From the NCBI RefSeq assembly GCF_039539605.1, contig NZ_BAABDL010000014.1, positions 1 through 64,000 of the forward strand: a stretch of 64,000 bases of DNA, given 5' to 3'. Under the pieces are notes generated by a model that was not told the origin of the DNA, searched no databases, and was given only the letters and a program-made list of their open reading frames with translations. A program made the position numbers and the translations under genes. Of this stretch, positions 25,768 to 34,423 are shown in pieces. This DNA is from Amphibacillus indicireducens. Lineage in GTDB: Bacteria > Bacillota > Bacilli > Bacillales > Amphibacillaceae. How positions within the stretch are numbered: position 1 is the stretch's first letter; every line of letters starts with the position of its first letter.

Positions 25768-26853
25768 ATGAAACAGTTAATTTATTTTGCTAGTGCCCAC
25801 ACATCTGACGGTTACCGTGATTTAATCGAAACGAATTTAACTGACATCAAGTATATCTTTTTAATTGAAGGTGCAACGACTGAGCAACGTTCTGCATGTA
25901 TCGCAAGTTTTTTTGAAAAATGGCGCTCACTCGGTGAAGAAATTGAATTGTTGTTAAACAGCGTTGACCATAATCGCTTTGCCGGTGTAATTAATCGTCG
26001 GCTGAGCTGTGCAATTATTGATCGAATCCAACATTTGAGCTATCCAATCAAAGCATTAGGTAAAGCTGAACATCTGATCAATTTGTCAGCAAATGTGACT
26101 GAGAAAAACCGTACAGACAAGGATGAAACATTAAAGCTCTACTTATCTAAAGAACAAGCAATTAAGCAAGCACATGATGCGTTCAATCTTGGTTTGAAAA
26201 TCCATGATGACTTGGAGGAAATCTACATTAATGCAATGGATTTTAACAAGGCCGACAAAGTGGCTGAAGATTTAATTGAAGAAATTTTTGCTGAACGTTT
26301 CAGTGATCATTCAGCATCCGTTCAATATCAACGCTTTTTAGGTGCATCAACTGCAAATGGAGTCGTTGACTATGTCGATCAATTGACCGAACAGCTCAGC
26401 AAGCGTTATTTAATTAAAGGCCGTGCAGGTTCTGGAAAATCAACACTATTGCGAAAAATTGTTGCCGAAGCCAAGGAGCGAAACTATCATCTTGAAATCT
26501 ATCATTGTGGTTTTGATCCCGATAGCCTTGATATGGTAATCATTCGCGAACTTGGGATGGCCATTTTTGACAGCACAGCCCCACATCAATATGAACCGAG
26601 TCGTCATGGTGATCAGATTGTCGACTTATATCAAACGACAATTTCACCTGGAACAGACCAAAAATATCATGAAACAATCGCACACTTAACCAAATTATAT
26701 CGTAGACAAATTCAAAAAGGGGTCGCACATTTAAATGAAGCACGTAATTACAACCTTAAACTTGAAAAAATTGAACAACAATACTTTGATGTTGCGTTAT
26801 TTGATCAGCAAGTTGGTGTATTTCTAAGCCAAGTTGAAGCGCTATTGAGCTAA
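25768..26853 (+). CDS. P-loop ATPase-like protein of the two-domain PRK06851 type
   Basis: A 361-residue cytoplasmic protein made of two related P-loop domains. The second domain (about 195-361) has a full Walker A, LIKGRAGSGKSTLLRK, and the downstream LEIYHCGFDPDSLDMVII. The first domain (about 1-170) keeps the fold pattern (YIFLIEGATTEQRSA, LLLNSVDHNRFAGVINRRL, SCAIID), but the P-loop glycines and lysine are missing, so it probably does not bind ATP. The longer frame from 25684 lacks a ribosome binding site; AAGGAGG lies before the ATG at 25768. Function of the family is not known to me. Confidence 0.75.
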   Translation: MKQLIYFASAHTSDGYRDLIETNLTDIKYIFLIEGATTEQRSACIASFFEKWRSLGEEIELLLNSVDHNRFAGVINRRLSCAIIDRIQHLSYPIKALGKAEHLINLSANVTEKNRTDKDETLKLYLSKEQAIKQAHDAFNLGLKIHDDLEEIYINAMDFNKADKVAEDLIEEIFAERFSDHSASVQYQRFLGASTANGVVDYVDQLTEQLSKRYLIKGRAGSGKSTLLRKIVAEAKERNYHLEIYHCGFDPDSLDMVIIRELGMAIFDSTAPHQYEPSRHGDQIVDLYQTTISPGTDQKYHETIAHLTKLYRRQIQKGVAHLNEARNYNLKLEKIEQQYFDVALFDQQVGVFLSQVEALLS

Positions 26854-26906
26854 ATCGACTTAACATATTGTTCTGATTAGATCCGCAAACTTGGTAAAAG
26901 AATTTT

Positions 26907-27599
26907 TCATAAAACAAGGTTTATCAACCATGGTAAGAATGTTAAACCGAAAATCGTTGTGATCACACCGGCAAAAACCATTGCTAGCGTTGAAAATGTG
27001 ACGGCCTCTTCGCCATATTCGAGCGCTCGGGTCGTACCGACAGCATGGGCAGCCATACCTAGTGCCATTCCTCTTGCAATCGGTGAGTCTATTTTTAAAC
27101 GTTGAAAAATCGCAGGTGAAATAAGGACACCTAAGAGGCCGGTAATGATTACAAATACGATTGCCAGCGCTGAAACACCACCAATTTCGGTTGCCATTTC
27201 AAGTGCAAATGGGGTTGTAATTGAACGTGGCAGTAGGCTAATTAATAGGTAATCATCCAGACTAAACAGGAGAGCTAATCCGAGTGTTGAAAGAATCGCG
27301 ACAGTAGAGCCGATTAATGTGCCGATCATTAATAGACCGAGATACTTTTTTACTGTTTGAAAATGCTTGTAAACTGGAATCGCAAAGGCAATCGTTGCTG
27401 GAGCGATCATATTGGTAAGTAGGCGCCCATCTTGTTGATACTGCTCGACTGGAACATCGAATAGCGCGAGTAGGATAATGATGCTTAGCGTCGTTAAAAT
27501 CAGTGGGTTTAATCGTAATTTCGGATATCGCTGTGCGAGTGCTTTAATTGTTTGATAGAGTATAACTGTTAGCAAAATTGCTCCGATTGATTTGATCAT
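26907..27599 (-). CDS. lrgB: LrgB/CidB family membrane protein
   Basis: Partner of LrgA in a holin/antiholin-like or metabolite-transport system. The 230 residues hold multiple helices with the family motifs SLLPRSITTPFALEMATEIGG and GMAAHAVGTTRALEYGEE. Its ATG overlaps the lrgA stop by four bases (ATGA), so translation is coupled. In bacilli such pairs have been linked to murein hydrolase control and, more recently, to pyruvate uptake; the sequence does not choose between them, nor between the Lrg and Cid names. Confidence 0.87.
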   Translation of the reverse strand: MIKSIGAILLTVILYQTIKALAQRYPKLRLNPLILTTLSIIILLALFDVPVEQYQQDGRLLTNMIAPATIAFAIPVYKHFQTVKKYLGLLMIGTLIGSTVAILSTLGLALLFSLDDYLLISLLPRSITTPFALEMATEIGGVSALAIVFVIITGLLGVLISPAIFQRLKIDSPIARGMALGMAAHAVGTTRALEYGEEAVTFSTLAMVFAGVITTIFGLTFLPWLINLVL

Positions 27600-27952
27600 T
27601 TTTGTTCACCGAACCTTTCAACAACTCGTCCTGTTACAGCAAGTACGATTGCTGTACTGGTCAAAATTATTAGGACAACCCAGAGGCCATCTAGGCTAAG
27701 GAGTTGATCATAATTGACGATCCCAACTGCTGATGGGATGAAAAATAACAACAACTGTACCATTAAAAAACGCCCTCCCTTTTCAATCCATGCCAACTTG
27801 ATTAGTTTCAATTGCAGTGCAAGAAATAGTAAAATCAGGCCAATAATTGTTGCTGGCAGTGGGATAGAGAGGATATTTTTAATCGCAATTGCAAGCAGTA
27901 AAAATAAATAGATTAGTCCAACTTGTAATAGAATAATCCCAATTTTCTTCAT
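27596..27952 (-). CDS. lrgA: LrgA/CidA family holin-like protein
   Basis: Small membrane protein of 118 residues with four helices. Landmarks are the region SIPLPATIIGLILLFLALQL and FLMVQLLLFFIPSAVGIVNY. A longer frame begins with TTG at 27973, but GAGGA is correctly spaced for the ATG at 27952. No LytTR regulator or two-component pair is adjacent, unlike the usual lytSR-lrgAB arrangement. A 16-bp palindrome lies about 95 bases upstream. Confidence 0.86.
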   Translation of the reverse strand: MKKIGIILLQVGLIYLFLLLAIAIKNILSIPLPATIIGLILLFLALQLKLIKLAWIEKGGRFLMVQLLLFFIPSAVGIVNYDQLLSLDGLWVVLIILTSTAIVLAVTGRVVERFGEQK

Positions 27953-28044
27953 CATTAATTCCTCGATTTTCAATTGATTAAATGTGACTGTTAATCACAA
28001 CCTTCATTTTATCATATTTTAATTTTAGTCAGCTGATTATTTAA

Positions 28045-28060
28045 TATTTCCCGGGAAATA
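28045..28060. promoter_or_regulatory. Perfect 16-bp palindrome upstream of lrgA
   Basis: TATTTCCCGGGAAATA is a perfect palindrome in the divergent region between lrgAB and the tag gene. Its symmetry and position suit a dimeric regulator's operator. No known consensus is matched with certainty. Confidence 0.4.
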
Positions 28061-28159
28061 GAACATTTTCTGTCGAATGATAGCAAGCCGGTTTAGATTC
28101 AGTTACAATAGATTTAGGGAGAGTTTTTCAAATAAGAAGGGGTGGAATGTGAGTGAATT

Positions 28160-28726
28160 ATGATGAAACGTTGTGATTGGGTGACGAGTGAGCAGCTCTA
28201 CATCGACTACCATGACCAAGAGTGGGGTCGGCCAAGTCGTGATGATCGCCATTTATTTGAGATGCTTTGTTTGGAGGGGGCTCAAGCGGGATTGAGTTGG
28301 TGGACGATTTTGCAGAAGCGTGCCAATTATCGGCGTGCGTTTGACCAGTTTGATCCGTGGAAGATCGTAACGTATGATCAGCAGAAGATTGATCGGTTGC
28401 TTGAAGATCCAGGGATTGTGCGGAATCGTTTGAAGATTAAAAGTGTCATTTCAAATGCAGAGGCTTATTTGCGGATAATTGAATCAGGTCAGCGTTTTGC
28501 AAATTACATTTGGCAATTTGTCGATGGCGAACCGATCATTAATCATTGGCACTCTGGACTAGATGTGCCTGCGTCAACGGGGATTAGTGAGCAGATGAGT
28601 CGGCAGTTGAAAAAGGATGGTTTTAAGTTTGTCGGTCCGACGATTTGCTATGCTTATATGCAGGCGGTCGGGATGGTCAATGATCATCTCGTCGATTGCT
28701 TTTGCCATCCGGAGATAACTAACTGA
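28160..28726 (+). CDS. tag: DNA-3-methyladenine glycosylase I
   Basis: Removes 3-methyladenine from alkylated DNA in base excision repair. The 188 residues match the family: RCDWVTSEQLYIDYHDQEWG at the N-terminus, the LEGAQAGLSWWTILQKR region and FVGPTICYAYMQAVGMVNDH. The four zinc ligands are present as Cys and His near the N-terminus (CDW, YHDQEWG) and His and Cys at the C-terminus (DHLVDCFCH). The catalytic glutamate lies in LEGAQAG. The ribosome binding site GGGG-TGG is further upstream than ideal, and the adjacent second ATG could be used. Single gene. Confidence 0.92.
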   Translation: MMKRCDWVTSEQLYIDYHDQEWGRPSRDDRHLFEMLCLEGAQAGLSWWTILQKRANYRRAFDQFDPWKIVTYDQQKIDRLLEDPGIVRNRLKIKSVISNAEAYLRIIESGQRFANYIWQFVDGEPIINHWHSGLDVPASTGISEQMSRQLKKDGFKFVGPTICYAYMQAVGMVNDHLVDCFCHPEITN

Positions 28727-28749
28727 TCTTTTGGTATTGATAATTAAAG

Positions 28750-29020
28750 TGCTAGCACTTAATCGTTGGGTGATGAACAGTTTTTGCGTGTTTCATATTA
28801 TGATTACCGGCTAATCGTTAAGAGAATGAAAGATTTTTTGCGGTTCACACCATGATTAACACTTAATCGTTAGACGAGTGAAGGTTTTTTTACGATTCAC
28901 ACCACGATTAACATGTAATCGTTGAACGAGCGGAAAATTTAACGTGGTTCACACCACGATTAACATGTAATCGTTGAACGAGCGGAAGATTTAAAGCGAT
29001 TCACACCACGATTAACGATT
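28750..29020. repeat. 52-bp tandem repeat array 3 (five units and a partial, degenerate)
   Basis: GATTA-type heads start at 28802, 28854, 28906, 28958 and 29010, and a degenerate one at 28750, exactly 52 bases apart. The best unit reads GATTAACATGTAATCGTTGA followed by ACGAGCGGAA and ends in TTCACACCAC. The head GATTAACACTTAATCGTTAG at 28854 matches the heads of arrays 1 and 2; the tail is specific to this array. The array lies between the convergent tag and lacZ genes. Confidence 0.9.
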
Positions 29021-29021
29021 T

Positions 29022-29058
29022 AAACCACCTCCCCTACTCTTAGGGAAGGTGGTTTTTA
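29022..29058. terminator. Terminator between convergent tag and lacZ genes
   Basis: AAACCACCTCCC and GGGAAGGTGGTTT form a stem with a one-base irregularity; A and T runs on both sides allow termination on either strand. Confidence 0.75.
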
Positions 29059-29070
29059 GTAAAATTTAAT

Positions 29071-32000
29071 TTATTTTTTTACGCCTGCTAAACTAAAACT
29101 AAAATGGTAGTTTTGTTCAGCGTAAAGTGTGAATTCCGGATGTGTTGGGGCTCCCCATGTGTCGTCACCGGCGATTCCCATCTGAGCCAAGTTGATCCGC
29201 ACAACTGTATGATCTGTCTTAGGCAGTTTATAGCTGTGGCTCGCCAGCTCCAGTTGTTTGTCTGTATATGGTAATGCATTTAACTCAAATGTAGGCTGGC
29301 CTGACAACGCTAAACCGATCCCCGCCTCATTTATTATATCCGCTGATCTGACGCCAATTTTATTACCACACTCTTGTGGTTTCAAGTATGGCACCATTTG
29401 ATTGGCAACTCGGCCTGTATAACGTCCGATTTTCGCGCCCTTTTGTTTATCTAAATACGATTCGTGTGGGCCTTTACCGTACCAGCTCAAACGATCGAAT
29501 TGATCCGACATTTGAAGCACGAAACCAATCGCAGGAATTTCCGGTAAACCTGCACCAGGGATTAAGACATAATCAATGTCAACTTCACCAGTCACAGAAA
29601 TTGTATAGTCAATCATGACACGCGTTTGATTAATCGCTTCATATATTAAAACAGTCGAAACCTTCACCGATCCAGCAGAAACAGAATAATCAAACCGGAT
29701 TAATTCCCGACTGAGATCGGCGTCACGCCATATCCTACTTCTTTGATCAAGCTTGTTGCCTCGATCATTATCTGTCATTGCCCGCCAGAAATGTGGGCGA
29801 AGCGCTTCTTTAATCATTTCATTTCCACTGATTTGGTACGAATCTAACAAACCTGAATCTTGGTCAAAGCTAATCGTAAAATCAGCCCCCGCAACAATGA
29901 GTTGGTGAGTTTTTGCCTGAACATCTAGCGCTCCAACGGGCTCAATCTCTATCGCGGTTGGTTTCACTTTCACCGGTAAAATAAATTGGTCAAAAGCAAC
30001 TTCATGACCCACATCACACCATAGGCGCTGAACTTTTTCAACAAAACTGATAGTCAAAATAAATTCGTCATTCGCAATTCCGTTAGTCGGTAGCGTATAA
30101 CCAAGCTCCACTTGCTTCATCTCACCTGGGACAAGCTCAAAGTCAGTCGTTCCTGAATCGACCTGCACGCCGTTCTGTTCAATCTGCCAAATGAGCTGAT
30201 AATCAGCTAAATTGGTAAATAAAAATTTGTTTTTCACCTCGATTTGGCCTGATGCCAAATCAACCGCATGAAAATCAACATTTTGGTAGCAACGCTTCAC
30301 CTCATAAAGCTTCGGCGATACCGTTCCATCACCGAAAATCACACCATCACCAGAGAAGTTACCGTCATGCGGTGACTCACCAAAATCGCCACCGTACGCT
30401 AAGAATGGTGTACCATCTTCGGTCTTGTGCCATAATGATTGATCCTTCCAATCCCAAATAAATCCACCTTGTAAAATCGGATATTGATCAAATAAATCGG
30501 TATATTTATAAAAGTTCCCTAACGAGTTCCCCATCGCATGACTAAACTCACATAAAATGTAAGGTTTCGATTGTTCATCAGCTGTTTCTGCATAATGACG
30601 CACATGATCAGGCTTCACATACATTGTACTTTCCATATCTGACGCCCGTTCAGACGGTCGATAGTGAAAAACTCCTTCATAGTGAACAAGACGACCCGGA
30701 TCATTTTCTGCAAAAAAGTCGTGCATATGCAAAAAGTTATCGCCACCAAATGATTCATTTCCAAGTGACCAAATCATAATTGATGGATGATTTTTATCAC
30801 GCTGGAACATCGAGTTACAACGATCAAGCACATTCTCCGTCCACTCCGGACGACTTCCCGGCACCGACTCTTCAAGCTCCTTCTGTCCATAACGCCAAAG
30901 CGCATGGGTCTCCAAATTGTTTTCATCAATCACATAAAGCCCATACTGGTCACAGAGCTCATACCAAAGCGGATGATTCGGATAATGCGACGTCCTTACA
31001 GCATTAATATTGAACTGCTTCATCAATTCAATATCAGCGACCATATCCTCATACGTGACCGCACGCCCCCTCTCAGCCGTGAACTCATGACGGTTAACAC
31101 CCTTAAAGACAATCCGCTCACCATTGATTTTCATCAGCCCATCCTTCAGCTCAAATACCCGAAAACCAACCTGACAACTAATCGCCTCCAGCACCGCACC
31201 CGCTTCATTAACAAGACTGAGCACAAGTGTATAAAGATTCGGATCCTCTGCAGACCACTTTAGTGGATTCACCACAGCCGACTCAATGCGAACATCGCTC
31301 AGTTCTTTTCCTGAAAAATTCACCTGCGCTGTTAGGGGGTGATCGAAAACGGGTTGCTGATCTTGATCGTAGAGCATCCCTCGCACCTCGACTGATGGTG
31401 ACAATTGATAATAGTCACGCACATTAACATCAACGGAGAGAACCGCATCACGGTAGTCAGCATCAAGATCTGTTTGAACAAAAAAATCATCAATATGTGT
31501 TTCAGCTGGTGCATATAAATAAACGTCTCGAAAAATGCCACTGAAGCGCCAAAAGTCTTGATCTTCAAGCCAGCTTGCATCACTCCAGCGATACACTTCA
31601 ACGGCTAATTTATTCTCACCTTCAACTAAGTATGGTGTTAAATCAAATTCAGCTACTGTAAATGTATCTTCACTATAGCCGACTAAATCGCCATTAAGCC
31701 AAACATAGAAAGCGGATTCCACTCCGGCAAAGTGTAAATAAACAGGACGATCGCCCCAGTTTTTTGGAACCTCAAATGAGCGAACATATTGCCCAACTGG
31801 ATTATAATTCGTCGGTGCGTATGGTGGCTTAATATTATCCTTTTCAACCCACGGATAAATAACATTCGTATATTGCGGATAATCATAACCCTCTAGTTGC
31901 CAGTGACTTGGTACTCTAATCGAATCCCAATCACTATGATCAAAGTCTGACGTGTAAAAGTCTTCAATCCGTTCGGTTGGTTTTTCAGCAAAAGCAAATT

Positions 32001-32208
32001 TCCACTGACCATTTAATGATTGATAAAATGGAGAAGCTGTCCGCTCGAGGGCCAATGCTTGTTCAACATTTGCATAAGGCATCAATGTCGCGTGCGCCGC
32101 TCGTCGATTTAATTGAAAGATTTCAGGATTATTATTCCACTCCGGGTACCCATTATTAGGTGGGGTGTACTTGAATTTCTCTAACTTTTTAATCACTTTG
32201 TCTGACAC
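29071..32208 (-). CDS. lacZ: Beta-galactosidase, glycoside hydrolase family 2 (LacZ type)
   Basis: Cytoplasmic enzyme hydrolysing lactose-like beta-galactosides. The 1045 residues match the LacZ length: sugar-binding domain (about 50-220), immunoglobulin-like domain, TIM barrel with the acid/base glutamate in WSLGNESFGG (near 484) and the nucleophile in ILCEFSHAMGN (near 553), then the C-terminal Bgal small-chain domain starting near 760. No signal peptide. The listed start is a GTG lying directly after AGAGGA; a second GTG four codons on has better spacing, so the true start is uncertain by four residues. It has no transporter next to it and sits between the galactan and fructan loci. Confidence 0.93.
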   Translation of the reverse strand: MSDKVIKKLEKFKYTPPNNGYPEWNNNPEIFQLNRRAAHATLMPYANVEQALALERTASPFYQSLNGQWKFAFAEKPTERIEDFYTSDFDHSDWDSIRVPSHWQLEGYDYPQYTNVIYPWVEKDNIKPPYAPTNYNPVGQYVRSFEVPKNWGDRPVYLHFAGVESAFYVWLNGDLVGYSEDTFTVAEFDLTPYLVEGENKLAVEVYRWSDASWLEDQDFWRFSGIFRDVYLYAPAETHIDDFFVQTDLDADYRDAVLSVDVNVRDYYQLSPSVEVRGMLYDQDQQPVFDHPLTAQVNFSGKELSDVRIESAVVNPLKWSAEDPNLYTLVLSLVNEAGAVLEAISCQVGFRVFELKDGLMKINGERIVFKGVNRHEFTAERGRAVTYEDMVADIELMKQFNINAVRTSHYPNHPLWYELCDQYGLYVIDENNLETHALWRYGQKELEESVPGSRPEWTENVLDRCNSMFQRDKNHPSIMIWSLGNESFGGDNFLHMHDFFAENDPGRLVHYEGVFHYRPSERASDMESTMYVKPDHVRHYAETADEQSKPYILCEFSHAMGNSLGNFYKYTDLFDQYPILQGGFIWDWKDQSLWHKTEDGTPFLAYGGDFGESPHDGNFSGDGVIFGDGTVSPKLYEVKRCYQNVDFHAVDLASGQIEVKNKFLFTNLADYQLIWQIEQNGVQVDSGTTDFELVPGEMKQVELGYTLPTNGIANDEFILTISFVEKVQRLWCDVGHEVAFDQFILPVKVKPTAIEIEPVGALDVQAKTHQLIVAGADFTISFDQDSGLLDSYQISGNEMIKEALRPHFWRAMTDNDRGNKLDQRSRIWRDADLSRELIRFDYSVSAGSVKVSTVLIYEAINQTRVMIDYTISVTGEVDIDYVLIPGAGLPEIPAIGFVLQMSDQFDRLSWYGKGPHESYLDKQKGAKIGRYTGRVANQMVPYLKPQECGNKIGVRSADIINEAGIGLALSGQPTFELNALPYTDKQLELASHSYKLPKTDHTVVRINLAQMGIAGDDTWGAPTHPEFTLYAEQNYHFSFSLAGVKK

Positions 32209-32336
32209 TCCTCTACTAATTAGTCTATATGATTAGTATAGCTCTATTCTTAATTAATTTAAATTACAAATAAATTAAAGTTAGAATTCTGTAACATTAA
32301 ACGATCAATCCCGATATTTTTAATCCTTTTGTTATT

Positions 32337-32389
32337 AAAAAAATCGCTCACAAGGCAGTTGTTTTAACTGTTTTATGAACGATTTTTTT
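32337..32389 (-). terminator. Terminator downstream of the DUF624 gene
   Basis: AAAAATCG-TCA and TGA-CGATTTTT form the base of the stem, with AGTT/AACT inside. It ends the fructokinase-DUF624 transcript on the minus strand. Confidence 0.75.
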
Positions 32390-32410
32390 AATCTTAATTA
32401 AGTTGATTGG

Positions 32411-33010
32411 TTAATTTTTAGGAAAAGAAAAGGAAGCAATTTTCATAATTATATACACGATAAGCCCCATTCCTTGCAGAAAAAGAAGTGGGGGGACAAT
32501 ATAATAAAGATATAAAACTAATACTAATAAAAGAATCAGTAAGATAGTATTGAATGGTTTAGCAATCGTCAGAATGAGTGCATACTTTGGATATCTCCAC
32601 CATTTGAACTTAAAATGAACAAACACTGAAAATACATATGCGAAAGATATTATTACCAACACACCAACAATTAGCGTTACACTCATCACAGAAACATAAA
32701 GGAGTCTAATCTCAATTAAATGAATAACCTTGATGTTGAAATATAATACAAAAAGAATCAGACTAAACAAATAGCCCAACAGATTTGCTTCGAGCCAGTT
32801 TTCCTTGATAGAAGTAAAAAACTTTTTAATTACTTTTTCATAATCATTGTTAATAATCATACTACGAGTAACTGAAAATAATGCAACTGTCGCTGGGAAC
32901 AATCCAAATACCCCCAAACCGACGATTGTGATTAGGATCCAGAGTATATTTAAAATCAATAAATTAAAGCCAATTGTACCAATACGCATAAACCATCTTG
33001 AGTTATACAT
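32411..33010 (-). CDS. DUF624 (YesL-like) membrane protein
   Basis: Membrane protein of 199 residues with about five helices. The N-terminal NLLILNILWILITIVGLGVF and GLFPATVALFSVTR, and the central HFKFKWWRYPKYAL, are the DUF624 signature. In Bacillaceae such genes repeatedly accompany carbohydrate ABC importers of the LplBC type, and one lies in this locus. It follows fructokinase by 33 bases and is probably co-transcribed with it. A role in helping the sugar importer is inferred from gene neighbourhoods only. Confidence 0.82.
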   Translation of the reverse strand: MYNSRWFMRIGTIGFNLLILNILWILITIVGLGVFGLFPATVALFSVTRSMIINNDYEKVIKKFFTSIKENWLEANLLGYLFSLILFVLYFNIKVIHLIEIRLLYVSVMSVTLIVGVLVIISFAYVFSVFVHFKFKWWRYPKYALILTIAKPFNTILLILLLVLVLYLYYIVPPLLFLQGMGLIVYIIMKIASFSFPKN

Positions 33011-33043
33011 TTTTACTTACCAACCTTATAACCAATTTTATCT

Positions 33044-34000
33044 TTAACCAAAAACTACATCCTTTTCAGGAAGTGCGTCAATTGCTCCATATTTTGTGCA
33101 TACATGTGCAGCAACCTGATTACTTTTTTCAGTAAATTTCTTTAATGTTTGCATATCCGTTATTATTTCGTGCGGATTTTCTGTCTGAGCGAACTGATAA
33201 AGCATAGTCCCAACAAAAGCATCCCCAGCTCCTGTTGTATCGATCGCTTCTATCGGTATACTTTCTATTATACCAGACTCTCTACCATTCGATATATAAG
33301 TTCCTCGGCTGCCTAATGTAATAGCTACGATTTTTGCACCTATTTGATGTAGCGATCGCGCTCCCTCATCTAATAATCTTGTTCCAGTAATCAATTCCAA
33401 CTCTTCATCACTAACTTTAACAAAATCTGATAGGGCAACACATTTATGTGTTAAATCAATAAATTCAGATTCACGATGATTCCATAAATCATGACGATAG
33501 TTAGGATCATATGATATAAATTTATTGCTCTCACTTGCCTCTTTCATCGAGTCTAAATACATTGTTTGAAAAGGATCATTCAATAATGCAGTTGCAGAGC
33601 CAAAATGTAAAATTGCGGATTGTTCAATCACACTCTGATCTAGATCAGCATTAGTCATGTATTGATCAGCTCCACGGTTAAAAAGAAAGTCCCGTTCCCC
33701 ATCATCTGTCAACGAAACAAATGCTAAAGTCGTTGGCGTTTCTTTATCTAACTTCAAGTGTGTCGTATCAACACCTTGATTGTCTAAAGTTGATTTTAAA
33801 AACATGCCGAATGGATCTGCACCAACTTTTCCACTAAAAATAGCATGACCACCAAATTTGGCAATTGTAGCGCAAACATTTGCAGGGGCACCTCCAGCCT
33901 TTTTCTCAAATGAATGCCCTTCAATTAAACTATTATTAATATCTGTACAAAAAAAATCAATCAATAACTCTCCAATACATAAGATTGAGTTAGTTTCCAT
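33044..34000 (-). CDS. Fructokinase, PfkB/ribokinase family
   Basis: Phosphorylates fructose released by the GH32 enzymes next to it. The 318 residues show KKAGGAPANVCATIAKFGG near the N-terminus (substrate lid and first PfkB signature) and the anion-hole motif IDTTGAGDAFVGTML with the catalytic aspartate near the C-terminus. GAGGGGG precedes the ATG at 34000; two earlier in-frame ATGs lie on or before that site. The gene lies downstream of the secreted GH32 gene, beyond a 420-base gap, and leads into the DUF624 gene. Substrate is inferred from context; 2-keto-3-deoxygluconate kinases look similar. Confidence 0.85.
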   Translation of the reverse strand: METNSILCIGELLIDFFCTDINNSLIEGHSFEKKAGGAPANVCATIAKFGGHAIFSGKVGADPFGMFLKSTLDNQGVDTTHLKLDKETPTTLAFVSLTDDGERDFLFNRGADQYMTNADLDQSVIEQSAILHFGSATALLNDPFQTMYLDSMKEASESNKFISYDPNYRHDLWNHRESEFIDLTHKCVALSDFVKVSDEELELITGTRLLDEGARSLHQIGAKIVAITLGSRGTYISNGRESGIIESIPIEAIDTTGAGDAFVGTMLYQFAQTENPHEIITDMQTLKKFTEKSNQVAAHVCTKYGAIDALPEKDVVFG

Positions 34001-34062
34001 TGACATCCCCCTCATATACTCTGTTTAAACTTACTTTGCCATTATATAAATATTTACTTTAT

Positions 34063-34230
34063 TTAGAAGATTATTTCTTTTATGATAGTGTTTTGTTCTT
34101 GTGAGAATTCTTTTTTCTTTGCTAGACATTTTGTCTGATTTTGCTCATATCATGTAAAGAATTCGTTAATACTATCTTCATCTTTCAAAATTTGACGACA
34201 TTGTAAATCGCTTGATTTTATAATAATCAA
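34063..34230 (-). pseudogene. Possible decayed coding remnant in the gap before fructokinase
   Basis: On the minus strand one frame reads LIIIKSSDLQCRQILKDE, continues for eight more codons to a single TGA, then runs another 29 codons to TAA. The charged, protein-like composition suggests a broken C-terminal end of a gene, but I do not recognise it. The whole 34001-34423 gap has no intact gene and no clear terminator. Confidence 0.2.
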
Positions 34231-34423
34231 CTTTAAAGAATCTGCCTCATATTAAGTGTATATTTATAACATGAATTCTTAACATAGAGTCGTTTTGTAC
34301 ATAGATGCTTTCTCCGTATCAAAATACTATTACGAAGTTGAGTTAATCTAAAGCGATAATAAGTAATTAGATGAAATTGAATAACATGCTGCGCAATGAA
34401 ACAAAAAATGATTAAATGTTTTT

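Noticed and set aside
30787..31263. 158-codon open frame opposite to lacZ
   Set aside because: It lies wholly inside the GH2 coding region on the other strand, has no ribosome binding site and a composition expected from a shadow frame.
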